NCBI RefSeq assembly: GCF_900168065.1
Contig: NZ_FUZZ01000003.1
Location: 372,001 to 436,000 of the forward strand
Origin: Chitinophaga ginsengisegetis
Lineage (GTDB): Bacteria; Bacteroidota; Bacteroidia; Chitinophagales; Chitinophagaceae
DNA: 64,000 nt
Reading direction: 5' to 3'
The first letter of the stretch is position 1, and the number at the start of each line of letters is the position of its first letter. Shown piece by piece: positions 51,060 to 59,072 of this stretch. Position numbers and translations under genes: made by a program. The notes beneath the pieces were generated by a model. It was given only the letters and a program-made list of their open reading frames with translations, did no database searches and had not been told where the DNA came from.

Positions 51060-51824
51060 ATGAGAATCATATCTTACAATGTGAATGGCCTGAGGTCAGC
51101 CATGACTAAAGGTTTTACAGAATGGTTACAAACAGATCCCGCTGATATTATCTGCCTGCAGGAAATAAAGGCCCACCAGGAAAATATCGACTTTCAGCAA
51201 TTCGACAATCTCGGCTATGCACATTACTGGTACCCTGCGCAAAAGAAAGGGTACAGCGGTGTAGCAGTACTCACCCGTATTAAACCCGACTTTGTACAAT
51301 ATGGTAGTGGCCACGGCCAGAGCGACCTCGAAGGCCGCTTTATAAGGCTTGATTTCGGCGATATTACCCTGATCAATACTTACTTCCCCTCCGGTACCAG
51401 CGGCGAGCTGCGGCAGACCTATAAATACCAGTGGCTGGAAGAGTTCTTTCAATACCTCGAAGAACTGAAGAAAACCCGCCCAAACCTGGTTGTATGTGGC
51501 GATTACAATATTTGCCACAAGCCAATAGATATCCATGACCCGGTGGGCAATAAAAACTCCACCGGTTTCCTGCCTGAAGAACGCGCATGGATGGACCGTT
51601 TCTTTGAAAGCGGCTTTGTAGACAGCTTCCGTCATTTTAATACAGATCCTCATCAGTACAGCTGGTGGAGCTTCCGGGCCAATGCGAGAAACAATAACAA
51701 GGGCTGGCGTATCGACTATATCAACGTATCTGCACCACTGAAAGGGCTGCTGAAACATGCCACTATTTATCAACAGGTAAAACACTCAGATCATTGTCCG
51801 GTGTTCGTGGAGCTGGCAGTATAA
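51060..51824 (+). CDS. xth: Exodeoxyribonuclease III
   Basis: A 254-residue endonuclease/exonuclease/phosphatase-fold enzyme. Catalytic motifs are conserved: NVNGLRSAM, CLQEIKAH (metal-binding Glu), GYSGVAVLTR, the catalytic CGDYNICHKPIDIHDP and, at the end, GWRIDYINVSAP and HSDHCPVFVEL (catalytic His). It repairs abasic sites and removes 3'-blocking groups. The DUF4286 gene begins 12 bp downstream and is probably co-transcribed. Confidence 0.95.
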   Translation: MRIISYNVNGLRSAMTKGFTEWLQTDPADIICLQEIKAHQENIDFQQFDNLGYAHYWYPAQKKGYSGVAVLTRIKPDFVQYGSGHGQSDLEGRFIRLDFGDITLINTYFPSGTSGELRQTYKYQWLEEFFQYLEELKKTRPNLVVCGDYNICHKPIDIHDPVGNKNSTGFLPEERAWMDRFFESGFVDSFRHFNTDPHQYSWWSFRANARNNNKGWRIDYINVSAPLKGLLKHATIYQQVKHSDHCPVFVELAV

Positions 51825-51836
51825 ATAAAGAGGCGT

Positions 51837-52139
51837 ATGATTATATATAATGTAACCACCAAAGTGGCCACAGATACATCTTTACGGTGGCTGCAATGGT
51901 TGCGGGAAGAACATATTCCGGCGATGCTGGCTACGGGATTATTCCGTGATTACCGCATCAGCCGCCTGCTGGAGCAGGATGATGAAGAGGGACCCACCTA
52001 TGTTGTGCAATATTTTGCAGACAGCCTGGACGACTATCAATCCTTCGCAGACCAGCACCAACAGGCCCTGCGGCAAAGAGGATATGAGCTTTTCGGTGAT
52101 CGTTTTATTGCGTTTACAACCGTAATGGAGGTGCTTTAA
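51837..52139 (+). CDS. DUF4286 family protein
   Basis: A 100-residue protein of a dimeric alpha/beta-barrel type: YNVTTKVATDTSLRWLQWLR, EEHIPAMLATGLFRDYRISR, TYVVQYFADSLDDYQSFADQ and DRFIAFTTVMEVL. The family is named DUF4286 in Bacteroidota; its function is unknown. It has no signal peptide. It lies 12 bp after xth, which suggests co-expression rather than a shared repair role. Confidence 0.82.
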   Translation: MIIYNVTTKVATDTSLRWLQWLREEHIPAMLATGLFRDYRISRLLEQDDEEGPTYVVQYFADSLDDYQSFADQHQQALRQRGYELFGDRFIAFTTVMEVL

Positions 52140-52455
52140 GTAAGGGATCTTTACTAAACTTATCCACAGGAAATCCACTATTTTCGGGGCATCCGGACTT
52201 TGGTACAATAGTTGGCTCAATCCCGCGTTAATAGTAAAAAAGCAGGCAAACATGCCACGGTACAGGGTTCTATGCGATCCTGCTAAAAGGTTGTCCTTTA
52301 GCACGTAAAAGACCAATCAGCTGTAACCGTTACCAGTAGCGTTTTTCAGCCTATAAAATTTTCTATAAAAAAGCTGTAAAAAATTTGGTAATCTGATAAA
52401 ACGCGCTATATTTGCTCACATCAAACATTTTTTCACTAGTTAAATCTTACTAACT
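52140..52455. other. Intergenic region upstream of HU gene
   Basis: 316 bp without a gene. It contains one perfect DnaA-box-like TTATCCACA (52160-52168) but no cluster, and the hup promoter listed separately. No RNA gene or operator array is seen. Confidence 0.5.
52385..52414 (+). promoter_or_regulatory. Bacteroidota promoter of HU gene
   Basis: TTG (52385-52387), 19 bp, then TATATTTG (52407-52414), an exact consensus match, 41 bp ahead of the ATG at 52456. Confidence 0.82.
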
Positions 52456-52725
52456 ATGAACAAAGCCGAATTAATCGACAAGCTTGCTAAAGATGCAGCT
52501 ATTACCAAAACCCAGGCTAACGAAGCTCTGGACTCTTTCACCAAAGCTGTTGCTGATACCCTGAAAAAAGGTGGTAAAGTAACTTTGGTTGGTTTCGGTA
52601 CTTTCTCCGTTTCTAAACGTGCTGCACGTAACGGTAGAAACCCACAAACCGGTCAGATCATCAAGATCAAAGCTAAGAAAGTTGCTAAGTTCAAGGCTGG
52701 TAAAGCTTTATCCGACAAGCTCTAA
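52456..52725 (+). CDS. hup: HU family DNA-binding protein
   Basis: An 89-residue HU: MNKAELIDKLAKDAAITKTQ, the central GFGTFSVSKRAARNGRNPQT with the DNA-intercalating Pro in the arm, and the C-terminal helix KFKAGKALSDKL. It bends and compacts DNA. Length and motifs are standard. A consensus promoter and a terminator bracket it. Confidence 0.97.
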   Translation: MNKAELIDKLAKDAAITKTQANEALDSFTKAVADTLKKGGKVTLVGFGTFSVSKRAARNGRNPQTGQIIKIKAKKVAKFKAGKALSDKL

Positions 52726-52745
52726 TCAGTTAACACAACTTATTC

Positions 52746-52780
52746 AAGCAAGGAACAGTTATGTTTCTTGCTTTTTTTTT
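52746..52780 (+). terminator. Terminator after hup
   Basis: AAGCAAGGAAC (52746-52756) pairs with GTTTCTTGCTT (52763-52773) with one G-T, followed by a run of T. Confidence 0.88.
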
Positions 52781-52877
52781 ATATCAAACGGCCAGTACTA
52801 CGCTATTTCATCGAATTACAGTATTTTGCAGCCTGATAACATCATATTTAACAACAACAAACTTCAAATTATTCGTT

Positions 52878-52997
52878 ATGGGTAGAGGAGATATTAAAAC
52901 CAAAAAAGGTAAGATCTTCAGTAAATCTTTCGGTAAGGTTAGATCTGCAAAGACCAGAAAAAATACTGCCGCAAAAGCTGCTGCACCAAAAGCTTAA
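52878..52997 (+). CDS. 30S ribosomal protein THX
   Basis: A 39-residue, very basic protein starting MGRGDIKTKKGKIFSKSFGK and continuing VRSAKTRKNTAAKAAAPKA, typical of the THX/S31-type small ribosomal proteins found in Bacteroidota and Thermus. It occupies a groove in the head of the 30S subunit. The true start is the ATG at 52878; an apparent upstream extension is not supported by family length. It is followed by a strong terminator. Confidence 0.92.
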   Translation: MGRGDIKTKKGKIFSKSFGKVRSAKTRKNTAAKAAAPKA

Positions 52998-53012
52998 TTT
53001 TACGCTTTTAGT

Positions 53013-53057
53013 AAAATGCCGCTAAGATTATTCACATAATCTTAGCGGCATTTTTAT
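53013..53057 (+). terminator. Terminator after THX gene
   Basis: An 18-bp perfect stem joins 53013-53030 (AAAATGCCGCTAAGATTA) and 53037-53054, with loop TTCACA and a T run. On the opposite strand the A/T run also lets it terminate pdxH. Confidence 0.9.
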
Positions 53058-53073
53058 TTGGAAGACGGATTTG

Positions 53074-53721
53074 TCAAGGTGCCAGGCGCTCAATTTTCCA
53101 GCCTCCTTCAGGTGTTAATGTATACAGGATCCTGTCGTGCAACCGGCTGCTTCTCCCCTGCCAGAATTCCATCACCTGTGGCTTCACGATATAACCTCCC
53201 CAGTAATCAGGTCTCTGGGGGGCCTCCTGCTGATATTTTGCCGCTACCTGGTCTACCTGTTCTTCCAGGAAAGATCGGCCCGGAATGACCTTGCTCTGTG
53301 GCGAGGCAATGGCACCGATCCGGCTGCCCTCCGGCCGGCTGTTGTAATACTCATTACTTACCGATACCGGCGCCTTACTAACGGTGCCCTCTATACGAAC
53401 CTGCCGCTCCAGCTCCCGCCAGAAGAACAACAGACTAACATGCGGATTCAGCGCCAGCTCCTGCCCCTTGCGGCTTTCGTAGTTGGTAAAAAACAAAAAG
53501 CCATCGTCATCAAAACTCTTTAATAATACAATCCTTGCAGACGGACGGCCATCCGGTGTACTGGTGGCCAGCGTCATGGCATTGGCTTCATCAATTTCAC
53601 TGCTGATAGCATCCTGCCACCATTTCCCAAACTGGGACAAGGGATAAGGCGCTACCTCACTTTCATCCAGGGAAGCCAGCTTATAATCTTTTCGTAAATC
53701 AGCTATTTTCTGGTTCAACAT
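53074..53721 (-). CDS. pdxH: Pyridoxamine 5'-phosphate oxidase
   Basis: A 215-residue FMN enzyme that makes pyridoxal 5'-phosphate. Typical parts are NAMTLATSTPDGRPSARIVL, LLKSFDDDGFLFFTNYESRK, RQVRIEGTVSKAPVSVSNEY, YYNSRPEGSRIGAIASPQSK and the C-terminal FWQGRSSRLHDRILYTLTPE. Length and motifs are complete. It is the only gene in its unit, minus strand, with a -7 box upstream and a shared terminator. Confidence 0.96.
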   Translation of the reverse strand: MLNQKIADLRKDYKLASLDESEVAPYPLSQFGKWWQDAISSEIDEANAMTLATSTPDGRPSARIVLLKSFDDDGFLFFTNYESRKGQELALNPHVSLLFFWRELERQVRIEGTVSKAPVSVSNEYYNSRPEGSRIGAIASPQSKVIPGRSFLEEQVDQVAAKYQQEAPQRPDYWGGYIVKPQVMEFWQGRSSRLHDRILYTLTPEGGWKIERLAP

Positions 53722-53753
53722 GGTCTGTTATTTTTATGATTCAAACGGGTCCT

Positions 53754-53761
53754 CAAAGGTA
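53754..53761 (-). promoter_or_regulatory. -7 box of pdxH
   Basis: Minus-strand TACCTTTG matches TAnnTTTG, 33 bp upstream of the pdxH start at 53721. Confidence 0.45.
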
Positions 53762-53806
53762 TGGAAGGATAATAGTAATTTTGATGTACCTGATATAAAT
53801 CATACT

Positions 53807-54925
53807 ATGAAAAGAGTTTCTCTACTGGTACTGCTGATAGCTGTTGCACTACTCTCCTGTCACACAAGAAATAACAACAATGGCAAGGCACCGGCTAACA
53901 CCGCCAACATCATTGTACCACTGGCTTCTACCCCCCTTTTCTATACCCAGCTCAAAGGAAAACTGGGCAATAAGGAAATTACCATGCAATTGCTGAAAAC
54001 CGCGCCCCACCTGTTCCGCGGCTACTATTGCGACGATAGTACCGGGCAACCCATTTCTTTATGGGGCACCCTGGATTCTACCCTGGTGAACATTTATGAA
54101 GAAACCAATAACAGCTCGGAAGACCGTCTCTTCAGCGGTTATTTTTCTGATGATGGAAAATTTAAAGGCGTGTGGCATGGTGATGGCACCTCTTATCATT
54201 TTGAACTGCATACCGATCTGAAAAACGCTGTACCGCTGAAAGTATTCTACCAGATCGATTCCGCACGGCTGGCGCCATCCATATCCAAATCGCCGGTAGG
54301 CACCGTGTCCAACAGTATCATCTGGCCCGACTCCCTGGTGGATAGCACCATCGCCCGGTTTATTATAGGCCAGGTAACAGGGAATAGCCGCGCTACTGAC
54401 CCGCAGAAATTCCTGCGAAAAGGAATCGACTCCTTTATCCTGAGCTACCGGTATTCTGCTAAAGATGCCGACAGCACAGAGTTTAACGATAATACTACTG
54501 CCGTATCATGGAACTGGACTACAGATAACGATATGAAAGTAGTGTATAACACCTGGCCTTTACTGGTGATAGAAAAGTATGCATACGACTTTACCGGCGG
54601 GGCCCATGGCAACTGGGGCGCCACCTATTACACGCTGGATCTGTCTAAACGTAAAGTGCTTACCCCCGATGATATTTTTAAACCGGGTTATAAAGAAGCG
54701 CTGAGCGGGTTGCTGGACAAAGCTTTCAGGAAACGGTTCAATATGAGTGAAGAAGATGCATTGGACCAGAACCTGCTGGTAAAGAACATCCCGCCAAATA
54801 ACAATATGATTGTTACCGGCAAGGGAGTAGCCTTTAGTTATGTGCCTTACGAGATCGGGCCATATGCACTGGGCCAGGTAACCCTGTACATCCCGCTTTC
54901 GGAGATGAAGAGTATATTAAAATAA
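53807..54925 (+). CDS. Lipoprotein with DUF4163/DUF3298 (RsiV-like) domains
   Basis: A 372-residue lipoprotein (signal LLVLLIAVALLSC). The C-terminal half shows the DUF4163/DUF3298 layout seen in RsiV and PdaC: KVVYNTWPLLVIEKYAYDFT, GGAHGNWGATYYTLDLSKRK, LTPDDIFKPGYKEALSGLLD and the closing YVPYEIGPYALGQVTLYIPL. In RsiV this region binds lysozyme; here the N-terminal half (FYTQLKGKLGNKEITMQLLK) is unrelated and no sigma factor is adjacent. The ATG at 53807 gives the signal peptide; an upstream frame overlapping pdxH is spurious. Confidence 0.8.
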   Translation: MKRVSLLVLLIAVALLSCHTRNNNNGKAPANTANIIVPLASTPLFYTQLKGKLGNKEITMQLLKTAPHLFRGYYCDDSTGQPISLWGTLDSTLVNIYEETNNSSEDRLFSGYFSDDGKFKGVWHGDGTSYHFELHTDLKNAVPLKVFYQIDSARLAPSISKSPVGTVSNSIIWPDSLVDSTIARFIIGQVTGNSRATDPQKFLRKGIDSFILSYRYSAKDADSTEFNDNTTAVSWNWTTDNDMKVVYNTWPLLVIEKYAYDFTGGAHGNWGATYYTLDLSKRKVLTPDDIFKPGYKEALSGLLDKAFRKRFNMSEEDALDQNLLVKNIPPNNNMIVTGKGVAFSYVPYEIGPYALGQVTLYIPLSEMKSILK

Positions 54926-54940
54926 CCGCCGGTTGAAGGC

Positions 54941-54985
54941 ATAAAAAAGCAGCGAAGAACAAATAGTCTTCGCTGCTTTTTTTAT
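54941..54985. terminator. Bidirectional terminator between RsiV-like gene and pyrH
   Basis: ATAAAAAAGCAGCGAAGA (54941-54958) and TCTTCGCTGCTTTTTTTAT (54967-54985) form a long stem with T/A runs at both ends, closing two convergent transcripts. Confidence 0.9.
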
Positions 54986-54993
54986 GCGTTTAC

Positions 54994-55707
54994 TTATCCC
55001 TTTACTAAAGTACCCACATTTTTACCCATGATCACGTTCAGGAGGTTACCCTGACGGTTCATATCAAACACGATAATAGGCAGCTTATTTTCCTGGCAAA
55101 GGGTAAAGGCTGTCATATCCATCACGTTGAGGGATTTCTGGTATACTTCTGAGAAAGTAATGGTTTCGTAGCGGGTGGCTGTTTTATCTTTTTCAGGATC
55201 AGCAGTATAGATTCCATCTACACGGGTTCCTTTGAGAATTACATCGGCCTGAATTTCTATAGCGCGTAAGGAGGCGGCAGTATCAGTAGTGAAGTACGGG
55301 TTACCGGTACCTCCTCCGAATATTACTACGCGGCCTTTTTCCACGTGGCGGATAGCGCGGCGGCGGATATAAGGTTCTGCGATCTGTTCCATTTTGATGG
55401 CAGACTGGAGGCGGGTATAAAGTCCAACTCTTTCCAGACCACTTTGGAGAGCCATACCATTGATTACGGTGGCGAGCATTCCCATGTAATCTCCCTGGGC
55501 TCTTTCAATACCGGTATCGGCTTCGTTCATTCCGCGGTAGATATTACCTCCGCCAATAACGATGGCTACCTGAACTCCCAGATCGGTAACTGCCTTAATA
55601 TCGTAGGCATACTGAGATATCACCTTCGGATCAATACCATAATTTGCATCCCCCATGAGGGCCTCCCCGCTCAATTTGAGCAAAATACGCTTATACTTTG
55701 GCAACAT
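54994..55707 (-). CDS. pyrH: UMP kinase
   Basis: A 237-residue amino-acid-kinase-fold enzyme that phosphorylates UMP to UDP. Motifs: KRILLKLSGEALMGDANYGI, VAIVIGGGNIYRGM, the nucleotide-binding VVIFGGGTGNPYFTTDTAAS, and LKGTRVDGIYTADPEKDKTA. Length is standard. It follows tsf on the minus strand, completing the block rplM-rpsI-rpsB-tsf-pyrH, with about 200 bp and a terminator between tsf and pyrH, so it has its own promoter. Confidence 0.97.
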   Translation of the reverse strand: MLPKYKRILLKLSGEALMGDANYGIDPKVISQYAYDIKAVTDLGVQVAIVIGGGNIYRGMNEADTGIERAQGDYMGMLATVINGMALQSGLERVGLYTRLQSAIKMEQIAEPYIRRRAIRHVEKGRVVIFGGGTGNPYFTTDTAASLRAIEIQADVILKGTRVDGIYTADPEKDKTATRYETITFSEVYQKSLNVMDMTAFTLCQENKLPIIVFDMNRQGNLLNVIMGKNVGTLVKG

Positions 55708-55860
55708 GACGCTATAAAATATTGTAAGATTGTGATTTTCCTAATACTGATTACGGTATTCTAATATACAACTTAAATGCAGAAAGGAGGAAAGGAAGAA
55801 AAAAATGCCTTTTCTAATACCTGTTTACTGTCCTTTTATGTGTATGATTAGTTATGCGCA

Positions 55861-55895
55861 AAAAAAAGGAGAGAAACGAATTCTCTCCTTTTTTT
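55861..55895 (-). terminator. Terminator after tsf
   Basis: A 15-bp perfect stem joins 55861-55875 and 55881-55895 (core GGAGAGAA and TTCTCTCC) around ACGAA. Read on the minus strand it ends in a T run, 14 bp past the tsf stop. Confidence 0.88.
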
Positions 55896-55908
55896 TGATA
55901 TGTTTTTC

Positions 55909-56733
55909 TTAACCTAAAGCAACTCGCTTAAAGCTGGTTACTTTCAGGTCAGCATCTACGGACTTCAGGTAATCCGCTACGGACTTATTATTGTCCTTAA
56001 CGAAAGCCTGTTGCAGCAGGGTGCTTTCTTTGAAGAATTTATTTACTTTACCGGCAGCGATCTTTTCCGCCATTTCAGCAGGTTTGCCTTCTGCTTTCAC
56101 CTGTTCAACAGCGATTTCTTTTTCGCGGGCGATCAGTTCAGCAGGAACGCTATCTGCATCAACTGCGATAGGGCTCATTGCTGCGATCTGCATAGCGATA
56201 TCTTTACCTACTTCTTCAGAAACAGGCTTAGAGAAAGCAACCAGTACACCCATGCGGTAGTTACCGTGAATGTAAGAGGTTACGCCACCAGCTTCAACGA
56301 ATTCGAATTTATTGAGGGTGATTTTTTCACCGATTTTTGCAACCTGGTCGTTTACTTTATCAGCAACGCTTGCGCCATCCAGTTGAGCAGCATTCAGGTC
56401 TTCAACGGTTTTGATACCGCTGGCCAGTGCCAGATCAACGATTGACTGTGCAAATTTTACGAAGTCTTCGTTCTTAGCAACGAAATCAGTTTCACAACCC
56501 AGACCCACGATAACGCCGGATTTACCATCTGCTGCTGTTTTAGCGATGATAACGCCTTCTTTGGTTTCACGATCGGAACGTAAAGCGGCCACTTTCTGAC
56601 CTTTCTTACGCAGGTAGTCTACTGCTTTTTCAAAATCGCCATCACTTTCTACCAGTGCCTTTCTGCAATCCATCATACCAGCACCAGTTTGCTGACGCAG
56701 TTTATTTACATCAGCTGCTGTAATTGTTGCCAT
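55909..56733 (-). CDS. tsf: Elongation factor Ts
   Basis: A 274-residue EF-Ts, the nucleotide-exchange factor for EF-Tu. Signatures: TAADVNKLRQQTGAGMMDCR, KALVESDGDFEKAVDYLRKK, VGLGCETDFVAKNEDFVKFA and the C-terminal LLQQAFVKDNNKSVADYLKS. It lies downstream of rpsB with a 132-bp gap that carries a long palindrome. Confidence 0.97.
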   Translation of the reverse strand: MATITAADVNKLRQQTGAGMMDCRKALVESDGDFEKAVDYLRKKGQKVAALRSDRETKEGVIIAKTAADGKSGVIVGLGCETDFVAKNEDFVKFAQSIVDLALASGIKTVEDLNAAQLDGASVADKVNDQVAKIGEKITLNKFEFVEAGGVTSYIHGNYRMGVLVAFSKPVSEEVGKDIAMQIAAMSPIAVDADSVPAELIAREKEIAVEQVKAEGKPAEMAEKIAAGKVNKFFKESTLLQQAFVKDNNKSVADYLKSVDADLKVTSFKRVALG

Positions 56734-56788
56734 GAGCTATAATTAGTTTTATGTTGTAAAAATTATTGCAAGTACTTAATCTGCTTTC

Positions 56789-56851
56789 AGCTATTAGCCT
56801 TTAGCTGTTAGGGACCATATTGGTTGAACTAACTGCTAAAGGCTAATAGCT
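56789..56851. repeat. Long palindrome between rpsB and tsf
   Basis: AGCTATTAGCCTTTAGC (56789-56805) and GCTAAAGGCTAATAGCT (56835-56851) are a perfect 17-bp inverted repeat. The inner flanks (TGTTAG, CTAACT) extend the stem with one mismatch, leaving a loop of about 17 nt. A degenerate relative (TTAGCTTTTAGC, TTAGC-CCGGA-GCTAA, CCAATAGCTC) lies in the rpsI-rpsB gap at about 57898-57950. Possibly a mobile palindromic element or a transcript-processing hairpin. Confidence 0.65.
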
Positions 56852-56865
56852 AAAAGCTTAAAATA

Positions 56866-57861
56866 TTATCTTCCGCCGCCTGGTTTTCTTGGACCGCTGC
56901 TGCCGGCACCAGATGGACGACGTTGTCCGCCTGCTGCACCACCACCACGGTTAGCACCGCCACCGCCACGGTTAGCGCCACCGCCCTGGCCACCAGGACC
57001 ACGGCCGCCGCCACCACGGTTAGCACCGCCCGGACCGCCTGGACCACGACCACCACCTGGTGCTCCTGGTTTGCGACCTCTTTCACGGTCTTCACCACCT
57101 TCAACTTCAAATTTGCGTGCTTTATCGTCTGCTTCTTCTTCTTCCTCTACTTCTTCAGATTTCTCTGTAGCTCTTTCAGAAAGACCTTCAGCGATAGCTG
57201 CGCAGATGTAGCTGGTGATGATAGCGATAGATTTAGTAGCATCGTCATTCGCAGGGATAGCGAAATCTACTTTGGTAGGATCGGAGTTGGTATCCACCAT
57301 ACCGAAAGTAGAAATACCCAAACGCTTAGCTTCTGCCAGTGCAATGTGTTCGTGGCTGATATCAACCATAAACAGCGCTGCCGGTACACGTGCCAGTTGG
57401 GCAATACCACCCAGCACTTTCTCCATTTTCTCTTTATCGCGGCTTAAAGTAAGACGTTCTTTCTTGGTAATGTTATCGAATGTACCGTCCTGCAGCATTT
57501 TTTCAATGCTCTGCATTTTCTTTACACTCTTACGGATCGTAGAGAAGTTAGTGAGCATACCACCTAACCATCTTTCAGTTACGAAAGGCATGTTGATGTT
57601 ACGCGCAGCATCTGCCACGATTTCTTTCGCCTGCTTTTTAGTAGCAACGAACATGATCTTCTTACCGCTCTTTGCGATAGATTTCAGGGCAGCTGCTGCT
57701 TCCTGTAATCCTTCTACGGTTTTGTTCAGATCAATGATATGAATACCTTTCTTTTCTGCGAAAATATAAGGCAGCATCTTGGGATTCCACTTTTTCTTCA
57801 GGTGACCGAAGTGAACACCTGCCTCCAGTAACTGCTGCTGCAATGAGGTATTATTTTCCAT
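56866..57861 (-). CDS. rpsB: 30S ribosomal protein S2 with Gly/Arg-rich C-terminal extension
   Basis: A 331-residue S2 from the ATG at 57861. The normal body spans about 235 residues: LLEAGVHFGHLKKKWNPKML, YIFAEKKGIHIIDLNKTVEG, the FVTERWLGGMLTNFSTIRKS segment and VDTNSDPTKVDFAIPANDDA. It then continues with an acidic stretch (EEVEEEEEADDKARK) and about 75 residues built from Gly, Arg, Pro, Asn and Gln (RGPGGPGGANRGGGGRGPGG and similar). S2 is usually about 240 residues, so the tail is an extra, RGG-like, probably disordered domain. Another ATG lies 15 bp upstream at 57876. Confidence 0.94.
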   Translation of the reverse strand: MENNTSLQQQLLEAGVHFGHLKKKWNPKMLPYIFAEKKGIHIIDLNKTVEGLQEAAAALKSIAKSGKKIMFVATKKQAKEIVADAARNINMPFVTERWLGGMLTNFSTIRKSVKKMQSIEKMLQDGTFDNITKKERLTLSRDKEKMEKVLGGIAQLARVPAALFMVDISHEHIALAEAKRLGISTFGMVDTNSDPTKVDFAIPANDDATKSIAIITSYICAAIAEGLSERATEKSEEVEEEEEADDKARKFEVEGGEDRERGRKPGAPGGGRGPGGPGGANRGGGGRGPGGQGGGANRGGGGANRGGGAAGGQRRPSGAGSSGPRKPGGGR

Positions 57862-57953
57862 GTTTATATTGCTCAATTAAAAGGATCAAATAATGTTTAG
57901 CTTTTAGCATCCGGCGAATTAGCCCGGAGCTAACGGCCAATAGCTCAAAAATA

Positions 57954-58343
57954 TTAGCGTTTAGAGAACTGGAAGCTTCTTCTTGCTTTCGCTTTACCTG
58001 GTTTCTTACGTTCAACTCCACGTGGATCGCGTTTCAGCAAACCTGCAGCTTTCAATGCAGGACGGAACTCAATGTTCACTTCGCATAAAGCACGGGCAAT
58101 ACCCAGCTTAATAGCTTCTGCCTGACCTTTGATACCACCACCCTGTGCATTCACTTTCACATCAAATTTATCGAGCGCCTCGATAGTTTTGAAAGGCAGT
58201 TCCACCTGGTTCTGCAGGTAGATCAAAGAAAAGTAGTTTTTATAATCTTTGTCGTTAACTGTAATGTTACCGGTACCCTTGTTGATGTAAACACGGGCAA
58301 CAGCTTCCTTACGACGACCTATTGTATTTTTTTGCTTTTCCAT
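57954..58343 (-). CDS. rpsI: 30S ribosomal protein S9
   Basis: A 129-residue S9: NTIGRRKEAVARVYINKGTG, GGIKGQAEAIKLGIARALCE and the C-terminal DPRGVERKKPGKAKARRSFQ ending FSKR, which reaches the P-site tRNA. It begins 14 bp after rplM on the minus strand, the conserved L13-S9 operon. Confidence 0.97.
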   Translation of the reverse strand: MEKQKNTIGRRKEAVARVYINKGTGNITVNDKDYKNYFSLIYLQNQVELPFKTIEALDKFDVKVNAQGGGIKGQAEAIKLGIARALCEVNIEFRPALKAAGLLKRDPRGVERKKPGKAKARRSFQFSKR

Positions 58344-58357
58344 GTATCAGAGAAAAA

Positions 58358-58801
58358 TTAGAAAGTTAATGGTTGTGGTTTCTGCGCAGCATGAGGATGT
58401 TCAGCACCAGCATATACAAATAATTTTTTGTACATCGCACGGCCCAGACGGTTTTTAGGCAACATACCTTTAACAGCCTTTTCGATCAACACTTCAGGAC
58501 GGCGACGGATCAGGTCCTTTGCTAATTCGATTCTCTGACCACCTGGGAAACCAGTGTAGTGCATGTATTCTTTTTCCTGCATTTTATTGCCGGTCAGGGC
58601 AATCTTCTCTGCATTGATCACGATGATATAATCACCACAATCAGTATGAGGTGTATAGTAAGGCTTGTTTTTACCCCTCAGGATAGCAGCCATCTTAGCA
58701 GCTACTCTTCCGAGTGTCAGGTTAGTAGCATCTACTATATGCCAGTCACGCTTTACGTAAGCGTCGTTAGCCGATTTAGTTCTGAAACTTAATGTATTCA
58801 T
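58358..58801 (-). CDS. rplM: 50S ribosomal protein L13
   Basis: A 147-residue L13: WHIVDATNLTLGRVAAKMAA, ILRGKNKPYYTPHTDCGDYI, YMHYTGFPGGQRIELAKDLI and the VLIEKAVKGMLPKNRLGRAM motif. It heads the ribosomal block on the minus strand, with a TACCTTTG -7 box about 56 bp upstream. Confidence 0.97.
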   Translation of the reverse strand: MNTLSFRTKSANDAYVKRDWHIVDATNLTLGRVAAKMAAILRGKNKPYYTPHTDCGDYIIVINAEKIALTGNKMQEKEYMHYTGFPGGQRIELAKDLIRRRPEVLIEKAVKGMLPKNRLGRAMYKKLFVYAGAEHPHAAQKPQPLTF

Positions 58802-58856
58802 TGTTGTATACGATAAAAATTACGTCTTGTAAACAATTCCCCGATTATGGGGAGTG

Positions 58857-58864
58857 CAAAGGTA
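58857..58864 (-). promoter_or_regulatory. -7 box of rplM-rpsI
   Basis: Minus-strand TACCTTTG matches the TAnnTTTG consensus, 56 bp ahead of rplM. The -33 TTG is not at the best distance. Confidence 0.5.
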
Positions 58865-59018
58865 CATTGCTCATTCTTAATAACCATACATTTTGGGCAC
58901 TTTTTTACGGACCACCCTTGCAATTAATTGATTTTCAATAAAGAATTTGTATAAAAGTTATTAACAGCAGCTATCCACACGGTTGATAACTACTTTTTTT
59001 ATCATATAAGTGCATAAA

Positions 59019-59052
59019 AAAAGGCACCTGGTCAAACAACCAGGTGCCTTTT
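59019..59052 (-). terminator. Terminator after susD
   Basis: AAAAGGCACCTGG (59019-59031) and CCAGGTGCCTTTT (59040-59052) form a perfect 13-bp stem; on the minus strand it is followed by TTTTATGCA, ending the susC-susD transcript. Confidence 0.88.
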
Positions 59053-59072
59053 CTTAAATAGCCGTATATCTT

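Noticed and set aside
52160..52168. Perfect DnaA box TTATCCACA, possible replication origin
   Set aside because: A single box without a cluster, AT-rich unwinding tract or dnaA/dnaN/gidA neighbours; not enough for an origin. A second, imperfect copy near 58970 is also isolated.
56850..57110. A Val/Ala-rich minus-strand frame within the rpsB 3' end
   Set aside because: It is an alternative frame of the Gly-rich repeat of the S2 tail, arising from GGN codons.
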